Assembly (NCBI RefSeq): GCF_014650575.1
Contig: NZ_BMVF01000002.1
Span: 186,001-250,000 of the forward strand
Length of the DNA stretch: 64,000 bases
Reading direction: 5' to 3'
Source of the DNA: Streptomyces naganishii JCM 4654
GTDB taxonomy: Bacteria; Actinomycetota; Actinomycetes; Streptomycetales; Streptomycetaceae
Shown here piece after piece: positions 9,201-16,834 of the stretch (the first letter of the stretch is position 1; the number at the start of each line of letters is the position of its first letter). The notes under the pieces are model-generated. The model had not been told where the DNA came from. It searched no databases and saw only the letters and a program-made list of their open reading frames with translations. A program made the position numbers and the translations under genes.

Positions 9201-9765
9201 TCCGGGACTGCGTGGCCCAGCCGATCAGCATCATGAAGACGGGGATGAGGGGAAGGGTTCCGACGATGATGGCCGCCGAGACCCAGTCCTCCGTGACGAC
9301 CCGCGCCAGCACGGCCGCGGGTACCACCACGGCGAGGCCCAACTGCGGCAGATAGCGGGAGAAGTAGTCGTCCAGGGCATCGACGCCCCGCGTGGCCAGC
9401 GCGACCAGTGAGCCGGTCCGCTGCCCGCTCAGCCAGCCGGGGCCGAGCGCCGCCGCGCGTTCCAGCAGCCGCCCCCGCAGTTCGGATTTCACCGCCGCCC
9501 CGGCCCGGTGCGCTGCCAGTTCGGTGAGCCAGGACACCAGTGCGCGGCCGAGGGCCACGGCCACCAACAGCAGCAGGGGAGTGCGCAGTTCGGCGACCGT
9601 GAGGTGGTGCTGGAAGGCGCCGACCACCACCTCGGCGATGAGCATCGCCTGGGCGATGACCAGGCCCGCTCCGAGGGCGCCCAGGCCCACGACCGCGATC
9701 AGGAAGAGCCGGGTGGCACGGGCGTAGCGGAGGAGGCGGGGATCGATCGGTTTCACGTGAAACAT
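6232..9765 (-). CDS. cydDC: CydDC: fused thiol-reductant ABC exporter
   Basis: 1177 aa, a head-to-tail fusion of CydD and CydC. Each half has a six-helix ABC exporter domain and a nucleotide-binding domain: Walker A GPSGAGKST near residues 370-378 and GPSGSGKTT near 965-973, with LSAGQRQRLALARA and LSGGQRQRLALARA signatures. CydDC exports cysteine and glutathione-like thiols in E. coli and is needed for cytochrome bd assembly; the cydAB genes just upstream support that role. The ATG at 9765 directly abuts a parS palindrome, so the N-terminus reads MFHVKPIDP. An in-frame GTG at 9756 inside the parS is an alternative start. A low-complexity Ala/Gly/Ser linker separates the halves. Fusion is usual in Streptomyces. 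Confidence 0.95.
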   Translation of the reverse strand: MFHVKPIDPRLLRYARATRLFLIAVVGLGALGAGLVIAQAMLIAEVVVGAFQHHLTVAELRTPLLLLVAVALGRALVSWLTELAAHRAGAAVKSELRGRLLERAAALGPGWLSGQRTGSLVALATRGVDALDDYFSRYLPQLGLAVVVPAAVLARVVTEDWVSAAIIVGTLPLIPVFMMLIGWATQSRMDRQWRLLSRLSGHFLDVVAGLPTLKVFGRARAQAESIRRITAEYRRATMRTLRIAFLSSFALELLATLSVALVAVTIGMRLVNGDMDLYTGLVILVLAPEAYLPLRQVGAQYHAAAEGLAAAEDIFAVLETPLPRTGSGAVPARASLALEGVSVRYPGRSTDAVTDVSFTVLPGETVALVGPSGAGKSTLLNVLLGFVRPTGGRVRIGGVDLSDIDPGQWRSRVAWVPQRPHLYAGTIAENVRLARPDADDDAVRRALRDAGALEFVDALPDGAGTVLGEDGGGLSAGQRQRLALARAFLADRPVLLLDEPTAALDGATEAEVVEAVRGLAAGRTVLLVVHRPALLSVADRVVRLEGGESSGAALPKPGASAASSAPREAGTAGDGVRATASGVPSEAGAGSAKAGGDVLARVRGMSGARRGRLALALLLGALALGSAVGLMATSGWLISRASQHPPVLYLMVAVTATRAFGIGRAVFRYGERLVSHDAVLRMLADTRVAVYRRLERLAPAGLRRTRRGDLLTRLVADVDALQDYWLRWLLPAGAAFAVSAASVAFTAWLLPEAGAVLAAGLLAAGAGVPLLTAAVARRAEHRLAPARGVLATRVGDLLTGTAELTVAGALPARTAEARRADSVLTRIASRAATATALGDGLTALVSGLTVAAAALAGAQAVAAGRLGGVAMAVVVLTPLAAFEAVLGMPLAVQHRQRVRRSAERVYEVLDAPVPVREPERPRQAPASPFPLVVRDLGARHAGRRLPALAGLDLTLDKGRRVAVVGPSGSGKTTLAQVLLRFLDAETGTYTLGGVDASALDGDDVRRLVGLCAQDAHLFDSSVRENLLLAKKDATEAELRDALARARLLDWTGTLPDGLDTLVGEHGARLSGGQRQRLALARALLADFPVLVLDEPAEHLDLATADELTADLLAATEGRTTLLITHRLAGLEAVDEVLVLDAGRVVQRGPYAELAAAPGPLRGMIERESEAELLVAAR
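9750..9763. other. parS site (exact), within cydDC start region
   Basis: Exact GTTTCACGTGAAAC occupying codons 1-6 of cydDC; read in that frame it gives FHVK. Confidence 0.95.
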
Positions 9766-9787
9766 GCCCTTCGGTCCACAGGGGTGT

Positions 9788-9801
9788 GTTTCACGTGAAA
9801 C
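9788..9801. other. parS site (exact), in cydB-cydDC gap
   Basis: Exact 14-bp parS centred in a 30-bp palindrome (9780-9809) with a single mismatch that becomes a G-U pair in RNA. It is 25 bp from the previous parS, making a close pair between cydB and cydDC. Confidence 0.95.
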
Positions 9802-9817
9802 GCACCCCTTTCCGGAC

Positions 9818-10822
9818 TCAGTGCGCGGCTTCGGCGAGGTGCTGTGTGCCGATCCGCTTACGGAAGACCCAGTAGGTCCATCCCTGGTAGAGCAGGACGA
9901 TCGGCGTGGCGACGCCCGCGCACCAGGTCATGATCTTCAGGGTGTAGGGGCTGGAAGAGGCGTTGGTCACCGTCAGGCTCCAGTCCGCGTTGAGGGTGGA
10001 CGGCATGACGTTCGGGAACAGCGAGAGGAACAGCATCGCCACGGCGGCCACGATCGTGACGCCGGACAGTGCGAACGACCACCCCTCGCGTCCCGCCTGG
10101 TTGGCGACGAGCGCGGCCACCAGTGCGATCACCGCCACGATCAGCGCCACCAGGCTCCGGCCGTTGCCCGTGTCGGCCTGCGTCCACAGCAGGAAGGCGA
10201 GCGCCACGACGGCCGTGACGAGGCCGAGGCGCAGGGCCAGCTTCCGCGCCCGCTCCCGGATGTCACCGACGGTCTTCAGGGCGGTGAACACCGCGCCGTG
10301 GAAGGTGAACAGCGTCAGCGTGACCAGCCCGCCGAGCAGTGCGTAGGGGTTGAGCAGGTCCCCCAGGTTGCCCACGTACTCCAGGTTCCGGTCGATCTTG
10401 ACGCCCCGGACGATGTTGCCGAAGGCCACGCCCCACAGGAAGGCGGGGATCAGCGAGCTCCAGAAGATCGCGGTCTCCCAGTTGCGCTGCCAGTTCTCCT
10501 CGGGCCGCTTGGCGCGGTACTCGAAGGCGACACCCCGGACGATCAGGCTGACCAGGATGACCAGCAGCGGCAGGTAGAAGCCGGAGAAGAGCGTGGCGTA
10601 CCACTCGGGGAAGGCGGCGAAGGTGGCGCCGCCCGCGGTGAGCAGCCACACCTCGTTGCCGTCCCAGACGGGTCCGATGGTGTTGATCAGCACCCGCTTC
10701 TCGGGCCGGTTCCGGGCGAGCAGCTTGGTGAGGATGCCGACCCCGAAGTCGAAGCCCTCCAGGAAGAAGTAGCCGGTCCACAGGACGGCGATGAGGACGA
10801 ACCAGACGTCGTGCAGTTCCAT
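9818..10822 (-). CDS. cydB: Cytochrome bd ubiquinol oxidase subunit II
   Basis: 334 aa integral membrane protein starting MELHDVWFVLIAVLWTGYFF with the LEGFDFGVG motif that marks CydB, and repeated hydrophobic helices along its length. It pairs with CydA to form the high-affinity, proton-pump-independent quinol oxidase used at low oxygen. It starts 20 bp after the cydA stop. The gap to cydDC holds two parS sites rather than a simple terminator, so read-through into cydDC may be partial. Confidence 0.97.
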   Translation of the reverse strand: MELHDVWFVLIAVLWTGYFFLEGFDFGVGILTKLLARNRPEKRVLINTIGPVWDGNEVWLLTAGGATFAAFPEWYATLFSGFYLPLLVILVSLIVRGVAFEYRAKRPEENWQRNWETAIFWSSLIPAFLWGVAFGNIVRGVKIDRNLEYVGNLGDLLNPYALLGGLVTLTLFTFHGAVFTALKTVGDIRERARKLALRLGLVTAVVALAFLLWTQADTGNGRSLVALIVAVIALVAALVANQAGREGWSFALSGVTIVAAVAMLFLSLFPNVMPSTLNADWSLTVTNASSSPYTLKIMTWCAGVATPIVLLYQGWTYWVFRKRIGTQHLAEAAH

Positions 10823-10842
10823 GACTGTGTGGCTCCCTTGGC

Positions 10843-12351
10843 CTAGTACGAGAAGGCCATCGGCTTGTCGGCGTCACGGACGTCGCCGCCGATCTTCGTG
10901 GGCGGGTTGAGGTCGGCCTCCGTGAGCTCCGGCGGGCCGGCCTTGACGTACTTCGCGAGCAGCTTCACCTCGACGACGGCGAGGATGGCGTAGAGCAGCG
11001 TGAAGACGGTCATCGAGGTGATGACCTCGCCCTGGGAGACACCGGGGGAGACCGCGTGCCGGGTCTGCAGCACGCCGTAGACGGCCCACGGCTGGCGGCC
11101 CATCTCGGTGAAGATCCAGCCCCAGGAGTTGGCGATCAGCGGGAAGGCCAGCGTCCAGACGGCGATGCGCCAGTACCACTCGGTCAGCCGGGGGCTGAGG
11201 GCCTTGCCCGGGAGCAGGACCAGGTGCGGCACCTCGTCCTCGCCGACCCGCAGGTGCTGGGGCAGCATGAACTTCTTGCGGGTGAGCCAGAGCCCGGCCA
11301 GGCCGACACCGAAGGACGCCATGCCGAAGCCGATCATCCAGCGGAAGCCCCAGAAGGTCACCGGGATGTTGGGCCGGTAGTCGCCGGGCCCGAACTGCTG
11401 CTGCTCGGCCTTGTTGACGTCGTTGATGCCGGGGATGTACGAGCTGAAGTCGTCGTTGGCCAGGAAGGACAGCAGTCCGGGAATCTCGATGGCCACCGAG
11501 TTGTGGCCCTTCTCGACGTCGCCGTAGGCGAAGACCGAGAACGGCGCAGGCTTCCGGCCGTCCCACAGGGCCTCGGCCGCCGCCATCTTCATCGGCTGCT
11601 GCTTGAACATCACCTTGCCGAGGACGTCACCGCTGACCGCGGTGAGCAGACCGGCGATGACGACGGTGACCAGGCCGAGCCGCAGCGAGGTCTTCATCGT
11701 GGCGACGTGCTTCTTGCGGGCCAGGTGGAAGGCGGCGATGCCGATCATGAAGGCGCCGCCGGTCAGGAAGGCCGCGGAGAGTGTGTGGAAGACCTGGCTG
11801 AGGGCCGTGTTCTGGGTGAGCACCGCCCAGAAGTCGGTGAGCTCGGCGCGCCCCTTGGCCTTGTTGATCCGGTAGCCGACGGGGTGCTGCATCCAGGAGT
11901 TGGCAGCGAGGATGAAGTACGCGGAGAGGATGGTGCCGATCGACACCATCCATATGCACGCCAGGTGGATCTTCTTGGGCAGCTTGTCCCAGCCGAAGAT
12001 CCACAGCCCGATGAACGTGGACTCGAAGAAGAAGGCGATCAGGGCCTCGAAGGCGAGCGGGGCACCGAAGATGTCACCGACGAAGCGCGAGTAGTCCGAC
12101 CAGTTCATGCCGAACTGGAACTCCTGGACGATGCCGGTGACCACGCCCATGGCGATGTTGATCAGGAAAAGCTTGCCCCAGAACTTGGTGGCTCTGAGGT
12201 ACTTCTCCTTGTCCGTGCGCACCCAGGCGGTCTGCAAGCCGGCCGTCAGGGCGGCCAGCGAGATCGTCAGGGGTACGAACAGGAAGTGGTAGACGGTCGT
12301 GATGCCGAACTGCCAGCGCGCCAGTGTCTCCGGCGCCAAAGCCAGGTTCAC
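10843..12351 (-). CDS. cydA: Cytochrome bd ubiquinol oxidase subunit I
   Basis: 502 aa heme-binding subunit. The N-terminal LARWQFGITTVYHFLFVPLTIS carries the conserved histidine that ligates heme b595, and the quinol-loop region includes the GRQPWAVYG motif near the C-terminal third. GTG start at 12351 chosen because AAGGAG lies nine bases upstream. The longer open frame back to 12414 lacks a start signal and would run through the leader. First gene of the cydAB-cydDC set, with a Rex operator about 85 bp upstream of the start, fitting induction when NADH/NAD+ rises. Confidence 0.97.
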   Translation of the reverse strand: MNLALAPETLARWQFGITTVYHFLFVPLTISLAALTAGLQTAWVRTDKEKYLRATKFWGKLFLINIAMGVVTGIVQEFQFGMNWSDYSRFVGDIFGAPLAFEALIAFFFESTFIGLWIFGWDKLPKKIHLACIWMVSIGTILSAYFILAANSWMQHPVGYRINKAKGRAELTDFWAVLTQNTALSQVFHTLSAAFLTGGAFMIGIAAFHLARKKHVATMKTSLRLGLVTVVIAGLLTAVSGDVLGKVMFKQQPMKMAAAEALWDGRKPAPFSVFAYGDVEKGHNSVAIEIPGLLSFLANDDFSSYIPGINDVNKAEQQQFGPGDYRPNIPVTFWGFRWMIGFGMASFGVGLAGLWLTRKKFMLPQHLRVGEDEVPHLVLLPGKALSPRLTEWYWRIAVWTLAFPLIANSWGWIFTEMGRQPWAVYGVLQTRHAVSPGVSQGEVITSMTVFTLLYAILAVVEVKLLAKYVKAGPPELTEADLNPPTKIGGDVRDADKPMAFSY

Positions 12352-12436
12352 GTCGTCACTCTCCTTACGCCGCCGGGGTCTCAGCGGCGGTTTGCCCCGG
12401 TACGGCCTGCACAACAGGGCAGCAATCGGACTCGCT

Positions 12437-12452
12437 TGTGAACGCGTTCACA
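12437..12452. promoter_or_regulatory. Rex operator (ROP) upstream of cydA
   Basis: Perfect 16-bp palindrome TGTGAACGCGTTCACA. This matches the Rex operator consensus TTGTGAANNNNTTCACAA known from S. coelicolor, where cydABCD is the classic Rex target. A third half-site TTCACAAG follows at once, so an overlapping alternative pairing is possible. Confidence 0.9.
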
Positions 12453-12524
12453 TTCACAAGCAATTATGACTCACCCGATTTCCAGCGGCGACGGGGGGTC
12501 CCTGTGACGTGGGTCGCTCGAACG

Positions 12525-12563
12525 CCTGGAGGGCCCCGCGCCGAGTGCGCGGGGCCCTCCAGG
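12525..12563. terminator. Hairpin terminator after the aminotransferase gene
   Basis: Perfect 17-bp GC-rich inverted repeat (12525-12541 with 12547-12563) and a 5-base loop CGAGT. It lies 38 bp beyond the minus-strand aminotransferase stop and upstream of the cyd promoter, insulating the two. Confidence 0.88.
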
Positions 12564-12601
12564 ACCGTCGGACCGCTCGTGACCCGCGAGCGGGGGGACC
12601 G

Positions 12602-13681
12602 TCACATCTCCCTGCGGAACGCCTCCGCCGCCTTGAGGAAGATGTCGTTCGCCTCGGCCTCGCCGATCGTCACCCGCACGCCCTCACCCGCGAACGGCCG
12701 GACCACCACGCCCGCCTGCTCGCAGGCCCCGGCGAAGTCGGTCGTGCGCTCCCCCAGCCGCAGCCACACGAAGTTGGCCTGGGTCTCCGGCACCGTCCAG
12801 CCCTGCGCGCGCAGCGCGTCGACCACCCGGACGCGCTCGCACACCAGCGAGCCGACCCGGCCCAGCAGCTCGTCCTCGGCACGCAGCGAGGCGATCGCCG
12901 CCTCCTGCGCCAGCTGGCTCACGCCGAAGGGCACCGCCGTCTTGCGCAGCGCCGCCGCCACCGGCTCGTGGGCGATGGCGAAGCCGACCCTGAGCCCCGC
13001 GAGGCCGTAGGCCTTGGAGAACGTGCGCAGCACGCAGACGTTCGGGCGCTCGCGGTACAGCGTCACGCCGTCGGGCACCTCGGGGTCGCGGATGAACTCG
13101 CGGTAGGCCTCGTCGAACACCACCAGCACGTCGGAGGGCACCCGGTCGAGGAAGCGCTCCAGCTCGGCCCGGCGCACCACCGTGCCGGTGGGGTTGTTCG
13201 GGTTGCAGACGAAGATCAGACGGGTGCGGTCGGTGATCGCGTCCGCCATCGCGTCCAGGTCGTGCACGTCGCCCGGCGTCAGCGGCACCTGGACGGAGGT
13301 CGCCCCGCTGATCTGCGTGATGATCGGGTAGGCCTCGAAGGACCGCCAGGCGTAGACGACCTCGTCACCGGGGCCGCTGGTCGCCTGGATCAGCTGCTGG
13401 GCGACCCCGACCGAGCCGGTGCCGGTGGCCACGTGGGAGGCCGGCACGCCGAAGCGTTCGGCCAGCTCGGCGGTGAGCGCCGCGCACGCCATGTCCGGGT
13501 AGCGGTTGAAGGAGCAGGCGGCCGCGGTCACCGTCTCCATCACGCCCGGCAGCGGCGGGTAGGGGTTCTCGTTGGACGACAGCTTGTAGGCCACCGGACC
13601 GTCGGCCGCGGCGGGCTTGCCCGGCTTGTAGGTGGGGATACCCTCCAGCTCGGCACGCAGCTTCGGGCTCGTCTCGCTCAC
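12602..13681 (-). CDS. hisC: Histidinol-phosphate aminotransferase family protein
   Basis: 359 aa fold-type I PLP aminotransferase. Seen: [11 protein letters not shown] near the N-terminus, [17 protein letters not shown] with the PLP-contacting Asp, and the active-site lysine in [17 protein letters not shown]. The HisC family acts in histidine synthesis, but second copies in actinobacteria often transaminate phenylalanine or other aromatic amino acids. No his genes are nearby, so a Pat-like role is equally possible. GTG start chosen for the GAGGAGG ribosome-binding site six bases upstream. Confidence 0.85.
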   Translation of the reverse strand: MSETSPKLRAELEGIPTYKPGKPAAADGPVAYKLSSNENPYPPLPGVMETVTAAACSFNRYPDMACAALTAELAERFGVPASHVATGTGSVGVAQQLIQATSGPGDEVVYAWRSFEAYPIITQISGATSVQVPLTPGDVHDLDAMADAITDRTRLIFVCNPNNPTGTVVRRAELERFLDRVPSDVLVVFDEAYREFIRDPEVPDGVTLYRERPNVCVLRTFSKAYGLAGLRVGFAIAHEPVAAALRKTAVPFGVSQLAQEAAIASLRAEDELLGRVGSLVCERVRVVDALRAQGWTVPETQANFVWLRLGERTTDFAGACEQAGVVVRPFAGEGVRVTIGEAEANDIFLKAAEAFRREM

Positions 13682-14102
13682 CGCAGTCCTCCTCGTGACC
13701 ACCACCGGCTTTCCAATACTGCTCACCTTAAGAGGATTGGGCGCCGCTGCGTATGGGTCGGGAGAGATCACCATCGGCGAGACGCATCTCGTCCGTCACA
13801 GCGGCATCAGGGGCACCGCTGTACGAAGGTGTACGAATTGGGGGGCGTGCCACACATATATCTACGCGCCGGTGGCTCACGCCGTGGCGCGCATCCCCCG
13901 TGCAGGTGAGTTGAGACCTCTTCGAAACATGGCGGGCTCAACAGGCCCATGCGCGCCGACACGCCACGTACTGGCATCGAATCGCCCAACTTACTTACTT
14001 TCAAAGGCAGTTGGACCGTGATGACCATGCAGAAACGTGCCTGTCAACGCGTGCATATGCGTCCGCACTACCCCACCTCATGAGCCCTACTATCGGCTCG
14101 CC
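13682..14102. other. 421-bp divergent intergenic region
   Basis: Lies between the aminotransferase and LacI-family genes. It is unusually AT-rich for this genome in places (around 13990-14010). It contains a possible 20-codon peptide (ATG 14021 to TGA 14083) and a TACTAT -10-like hexamer at 14088-14093. No stable hairpin or repeat stands out. Confidence 0.5.
14088..14093 (+). promoter_or_regulatory. -10 element of a probable leaderless LacI-family gene
   Basis: TACTAT ends nine bases before the ATG at 14103, which puts the expected transcription start at or within a few bases of the start codon. No ribosome-binding site precedes that ATG. No clear -35 hexamer is visible. Confidence 0.45.
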
Positions 14103-15215
14103 ATGACAGCAGCAGGGAAGCACCAGGTGAGCCGCGCGGAAACCTCCCGTCGAGGCAGCCGGCCGGGCCGAGCGGGCATCAGAGACGTGGCCGCCGCCGC
14201 CGGAGTCTCCATCACGACCGTCTCCGACGCCCTCAACGGCAAGGGCCGGCTCCCGGACGCCACCCGACGCCATGTGCGCGAGGTCGCCGACCGGCTGGGC
14301 TACCGCCCCTCGGCCGCGGCCCGAACCCTCCGTACCGGGAAGTCAGGACTCATCGGCCTGACCGTGACGACGTACGGGGATGAACCTTTCACCTTCACCG
14401 AGTTCGCCTACTTCGCCGAGATGGCCCGCGCCGCCACCTCCGCCGCACTCGCCCGGGGCTACGCCCTGGTGATCCTGCCCGCGACCTCGCGCCACGACGT
14501 GTGGTCGAACGTCGCACTGGACGGCACGGTCGTCATCGACCCCTCCGACCAGGACCCGGTCGTCAGCGAGCTGGTCCGCCAGGGATTACCGGTGGTCAGC
14601 GACGGCCGCCCGGCCGGCACCCTCCCGGTGACCGCCTGGGTCGACAACGACCACGAGGCAGCCGTACTCGACATCCTCGACCACCTCGCCGAGGCCGGCG
14701 CCCGCCGCATCGGCCTGCTCACCGGCACCACCACCGACACGTACACGCACCTGTCGACCACGGCCTACCTGCACTGGTGCGAGCGCATCGGCCAGGACCC
14801 GGTGTACGAGGCCTACCCGGCCCACGACCCCTGTGCGGGCGCCGTCGCCGCCGACCGGCTGCTGGCCCGCCCCGACCGCCCGGACGCCGTCTACGGACTG
14901 TTCGACCCCAACGGCACCGACCTGCTCGCCGCCGCCCGCCGCTACGGCCTGCGCGTCCCGGAGGACCTGCTGCTGGTGTGCTGCAGCGAGTCCACCGTCT
15001 ACGCCAACACCGAGCCGCCCATCACCACCCTGTCCCTCAAGCCGCGGCGCATCGGCACGGCGGTGGTCCAGCTCCTGATCGACGCCATCGAGGGCGTCGA
15101 CTCCGACCAGCCGGTCGAGCAGGTCATACCGACCGAACTGATCGTGCGCACGTCGTCCCAGCGGCGGCCGCCGCGCACGACCGTCAGCCCGCCGCGCGCG
15201 CCGGAAGGACGGTAG
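14103..15215 (+). CDS. LacI-family transcriptional regulator with a TTA codon
   Basis: 370 aa. An N-terminal helix-turn-helix with IRDVAAAAGVSITTVSDALNGKGRLPDATRRHVREVADRLGYRPSAAARTLR is followed by a periplasmic-binding-protein-like effector domain. Leu162 is encoded by TTA (14586-14588), so translation should depend on the bldA tRNA and be tied to development. Start: ATG at 14103 fits a leaderless transcript. An in-frame GTG at 14127 has a GGGA element upstream and is the main alternative. No sugar-transport genes adjoin, so the target is probably its own or distant promoters. Confidence 0.9.
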   Translation: MTAAGKHQVSRAETSRRGSRPGRAGIRDVAAAAGVSITTVSDALNGKGRLPDATRRHVREVADRLGYRPSAAARTLRTGKSGLIGLTVTTYGDEPFTFTEFAYFAEMARAATSAALARGYALVILPATSRHDVWSNVALDGTVVIDPSDQDPVVSELVRQGLPVVSDGRPAGTLPVTAWVDNDHEAAVLDILDHLAEAGARRIGLLTGTTTDTYTHLSTTAYLHWCERIGQDPVYEAYPAHDPCAGAVAADRLLARPDRPDAVYGLFDPNGTDLLAAARRYGLRVPEDLLLVCCSESTVYANTEPPITTLSLKPRRIGTAVVQLLIDAIEGVDSDQPVEQVIPTELIVRTSSQRRPPRTTVSPPRAPEGR

Positions 15216-15269
15216 GCGCACCGAAGGAGCAGGACGAACAGCCGGTCGCGTGACCGCCGAAGAGTGCCC

Positions 15270-15316
15270 AATCGGGGCGAAAGCCCCGGTGAACCTGAGG
15301 ACTGCTCCGATTCACC
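15270..15316 (+). ncRNA. Candidate structured RNA or attenuator hairpins
   Basis: A CGGGGC-GAAA-GCCCCG hairpin (15273-15288) adjoins a GGTGAA/TTCACC pairing (15288-15293 with 15311-15316). AATCGG (15270-15275) could instead pair with CCGATT (15307-15312). The mutually exclusive pairings resemble a switch, but they could simply be a terminator of the LacI gene. It matches no riboswitch consensus I know. Confidence 0.3.
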
Positions 15317-15433
15317 ACCCCTGGGTCATCACATGGCGCGATCCGCATTCCTATGATGGGCCCACGACACCGCGGGCCGCTGCGACCAGGCAGTCCGAAG
15401 CGGTGCAGATGCGGCGCGATGGTGGAGGGGTCG

Positions 15434-16636
15434 ATGACTCAGGGGGCCGGTCAGGGGCCCGAGATGGAGCGCACGGCGACGCTGCGCGACTTCCGGGTGC
15501 CCGCGTACGTCAACGAGACCGGTCCGTACGCCCACAGCCCCCACCCCGCCGAGGCGGCCCCGTACCCCGGCGGTCCGCACACGGACGAGAACGGTGCGTA
15601 CGGCGGCGCCGCGCACACGGGCGAGAACAACCCCTACGCCGACGCCCCGCGCGCCGCCGAAAGCGCCCCGCCCGTCGAGGAGGGCCCTCCGGCGAGCCCT
15701 GAGGGCTACCCGGACGCGTACACGCCCACCCAGCGCGACCTGCCCGTCATCACCCGCACGGACACCGTCCAGGTGACCGTGGACCCGGCCTCGGCGCCGA
15801 CGGCACAGCCCGGCACCGGCTCCGGCCCCCTGTACGTCGTCGGCGACGTACACGGCTACCTCGACCAGCTGGTCGCCGCCCTCCAGGACAAGGGCCTCGT
15901 CGACGCCGCCGGCCAGTGGTGCGCGGGCACGGCGCGGCTGTGGTTCCTCGGCGACTTCACCGACCGCGGCCCGGACGGCATCGGCGTCATCGACCTGGTG
16001 ATGCGGCTGTCCGCGGAGGCCGCCGCGGCCGGCGGCTACTGCAAGGCCCTCATGGGCAACCACGAGCTGCTGCTGCTCGGCGCCAAGCGCTTCGGCGACA
16101 CCCCGGTCAACTCCGGCGCGGGCACCGCCACCTTCCAGGCGGCCTGGCTGCTCAACGGCGGGCAGAAGTCGGACATGGACCGCCTCCAGGACCACCACCT
16201 GCAGTGGATGGCCCGCCTGGACGCCGTCGAGGAGGTCGACGGCTACCTGCTCGTCCACTCCGACACCACCGCCTATCTCGACTACGGCGACTCGATCGAG
16301 GCGGTCAACGACACCGTCCGCGAGACGCTCACCCGCAACGACGCGGACGAGGTCTGGGACCTGTTCCGCAAGTTCACCAAGCGCTTCTCCTTCCGCGACG
16401 ACGGCGCCGACGCCGTGCGCTCCCTGCTCGATACGTACGGCGGCACCCGGATCGTTCACGGCCACAGCCCGATCCCCTACCTCCTGGGCGAGGTCGGCTC
16501 CGAGGACGGCGAGGACACCGCGGGCCCGGTGGTGGAGGGACCGCACGTCTACGCCGACGGACTCGCCATCGCCATGGACGGCGGCGTCACCATGGCCGGA
16601 AAGCTGCTGGTCCAGCAACTTCCCCTGGAGAACTGA
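15434..16636 (+). CDS. Metallophosphoesterase (calcineurin-like) with disordered N-terminus
   Basis: 400 aa. After a Pro/Ala/Gly-rich, probably disordered ~130 residues, the phosphoesterase core shows the metal-binding set GDVHGY, GDFTDRG, GNHE and a late VHGHSP. This is the PPP/PrpA-type arrangement, so it may be a protein phosphatase or a nucleotide phosphatase. No signal peptide, so cytoplasmic. ATG at 15434 is preceded by GGAGGGG. The N-terminal extension contains short repeated units around Pro-Tyr pairs (GPYAHS, APYPGG, GAYGGA, NPYADA), possibly a partner-binding or phosphorylation region. Confidence 0.85.
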   Translation: MTQGAGQGPEMERTATLRDFRVPAYVNETGPYAHSPHPAEAAPYPGGPHTDENGAYGGAAHTGENNPYADAPRAAESAPPVEEGPPASPEGYPDAYTPTQRDLPVITRTDTVQVTVDPASAPTAQPGTGSGPLYVVGDVHGYLDQLVAALQDKGLVDAAGQWCAGTARLWFLGDFTDRGPDGIGVIDLVMRLSAEAAAAGGYCKALMGNHELLLLGAKRFGDTPVNSGAGTATFQAAWLLNGGQKSDMDRLQDHHLQWMARLDAVEEVDGYLLVHSDTTAYLDYGDSIEAVNDTVRETLTRNDADEVWDLFRKFTKRFSFRDDGADAVRSLLDTYGGTRIVHGHSPIPYLLGEVGSEDGEDTAGPVVEGPHVYADGLAIAMDGGVTMAGKLLVQQLPLEN

Positions 16637-16834
16637 CCGTTCACCGGCGCGTCCGGCCGCGCCGGTGGGCACCGGCCGACCGCCCAGGTCGGCGGCCAAT
16701 TTGTGGAAACCCCCTGTCACCGCGCGCCGTCACGGCTCTACCATCGGCTTATCCGTAGCAGGCTCCCCTCCGTTTCTGCCCGACGGCTCGCCGCCATGCG
16801 AGCCCCAAGCCCTACGGAGCATCGGGGGATGCAC

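Noticed and set aside
16690-16712. Further DnaA box near 16701 (TGTGGAAAC)
   Set aside because: Two or more mismatches to the consensus and isolated.
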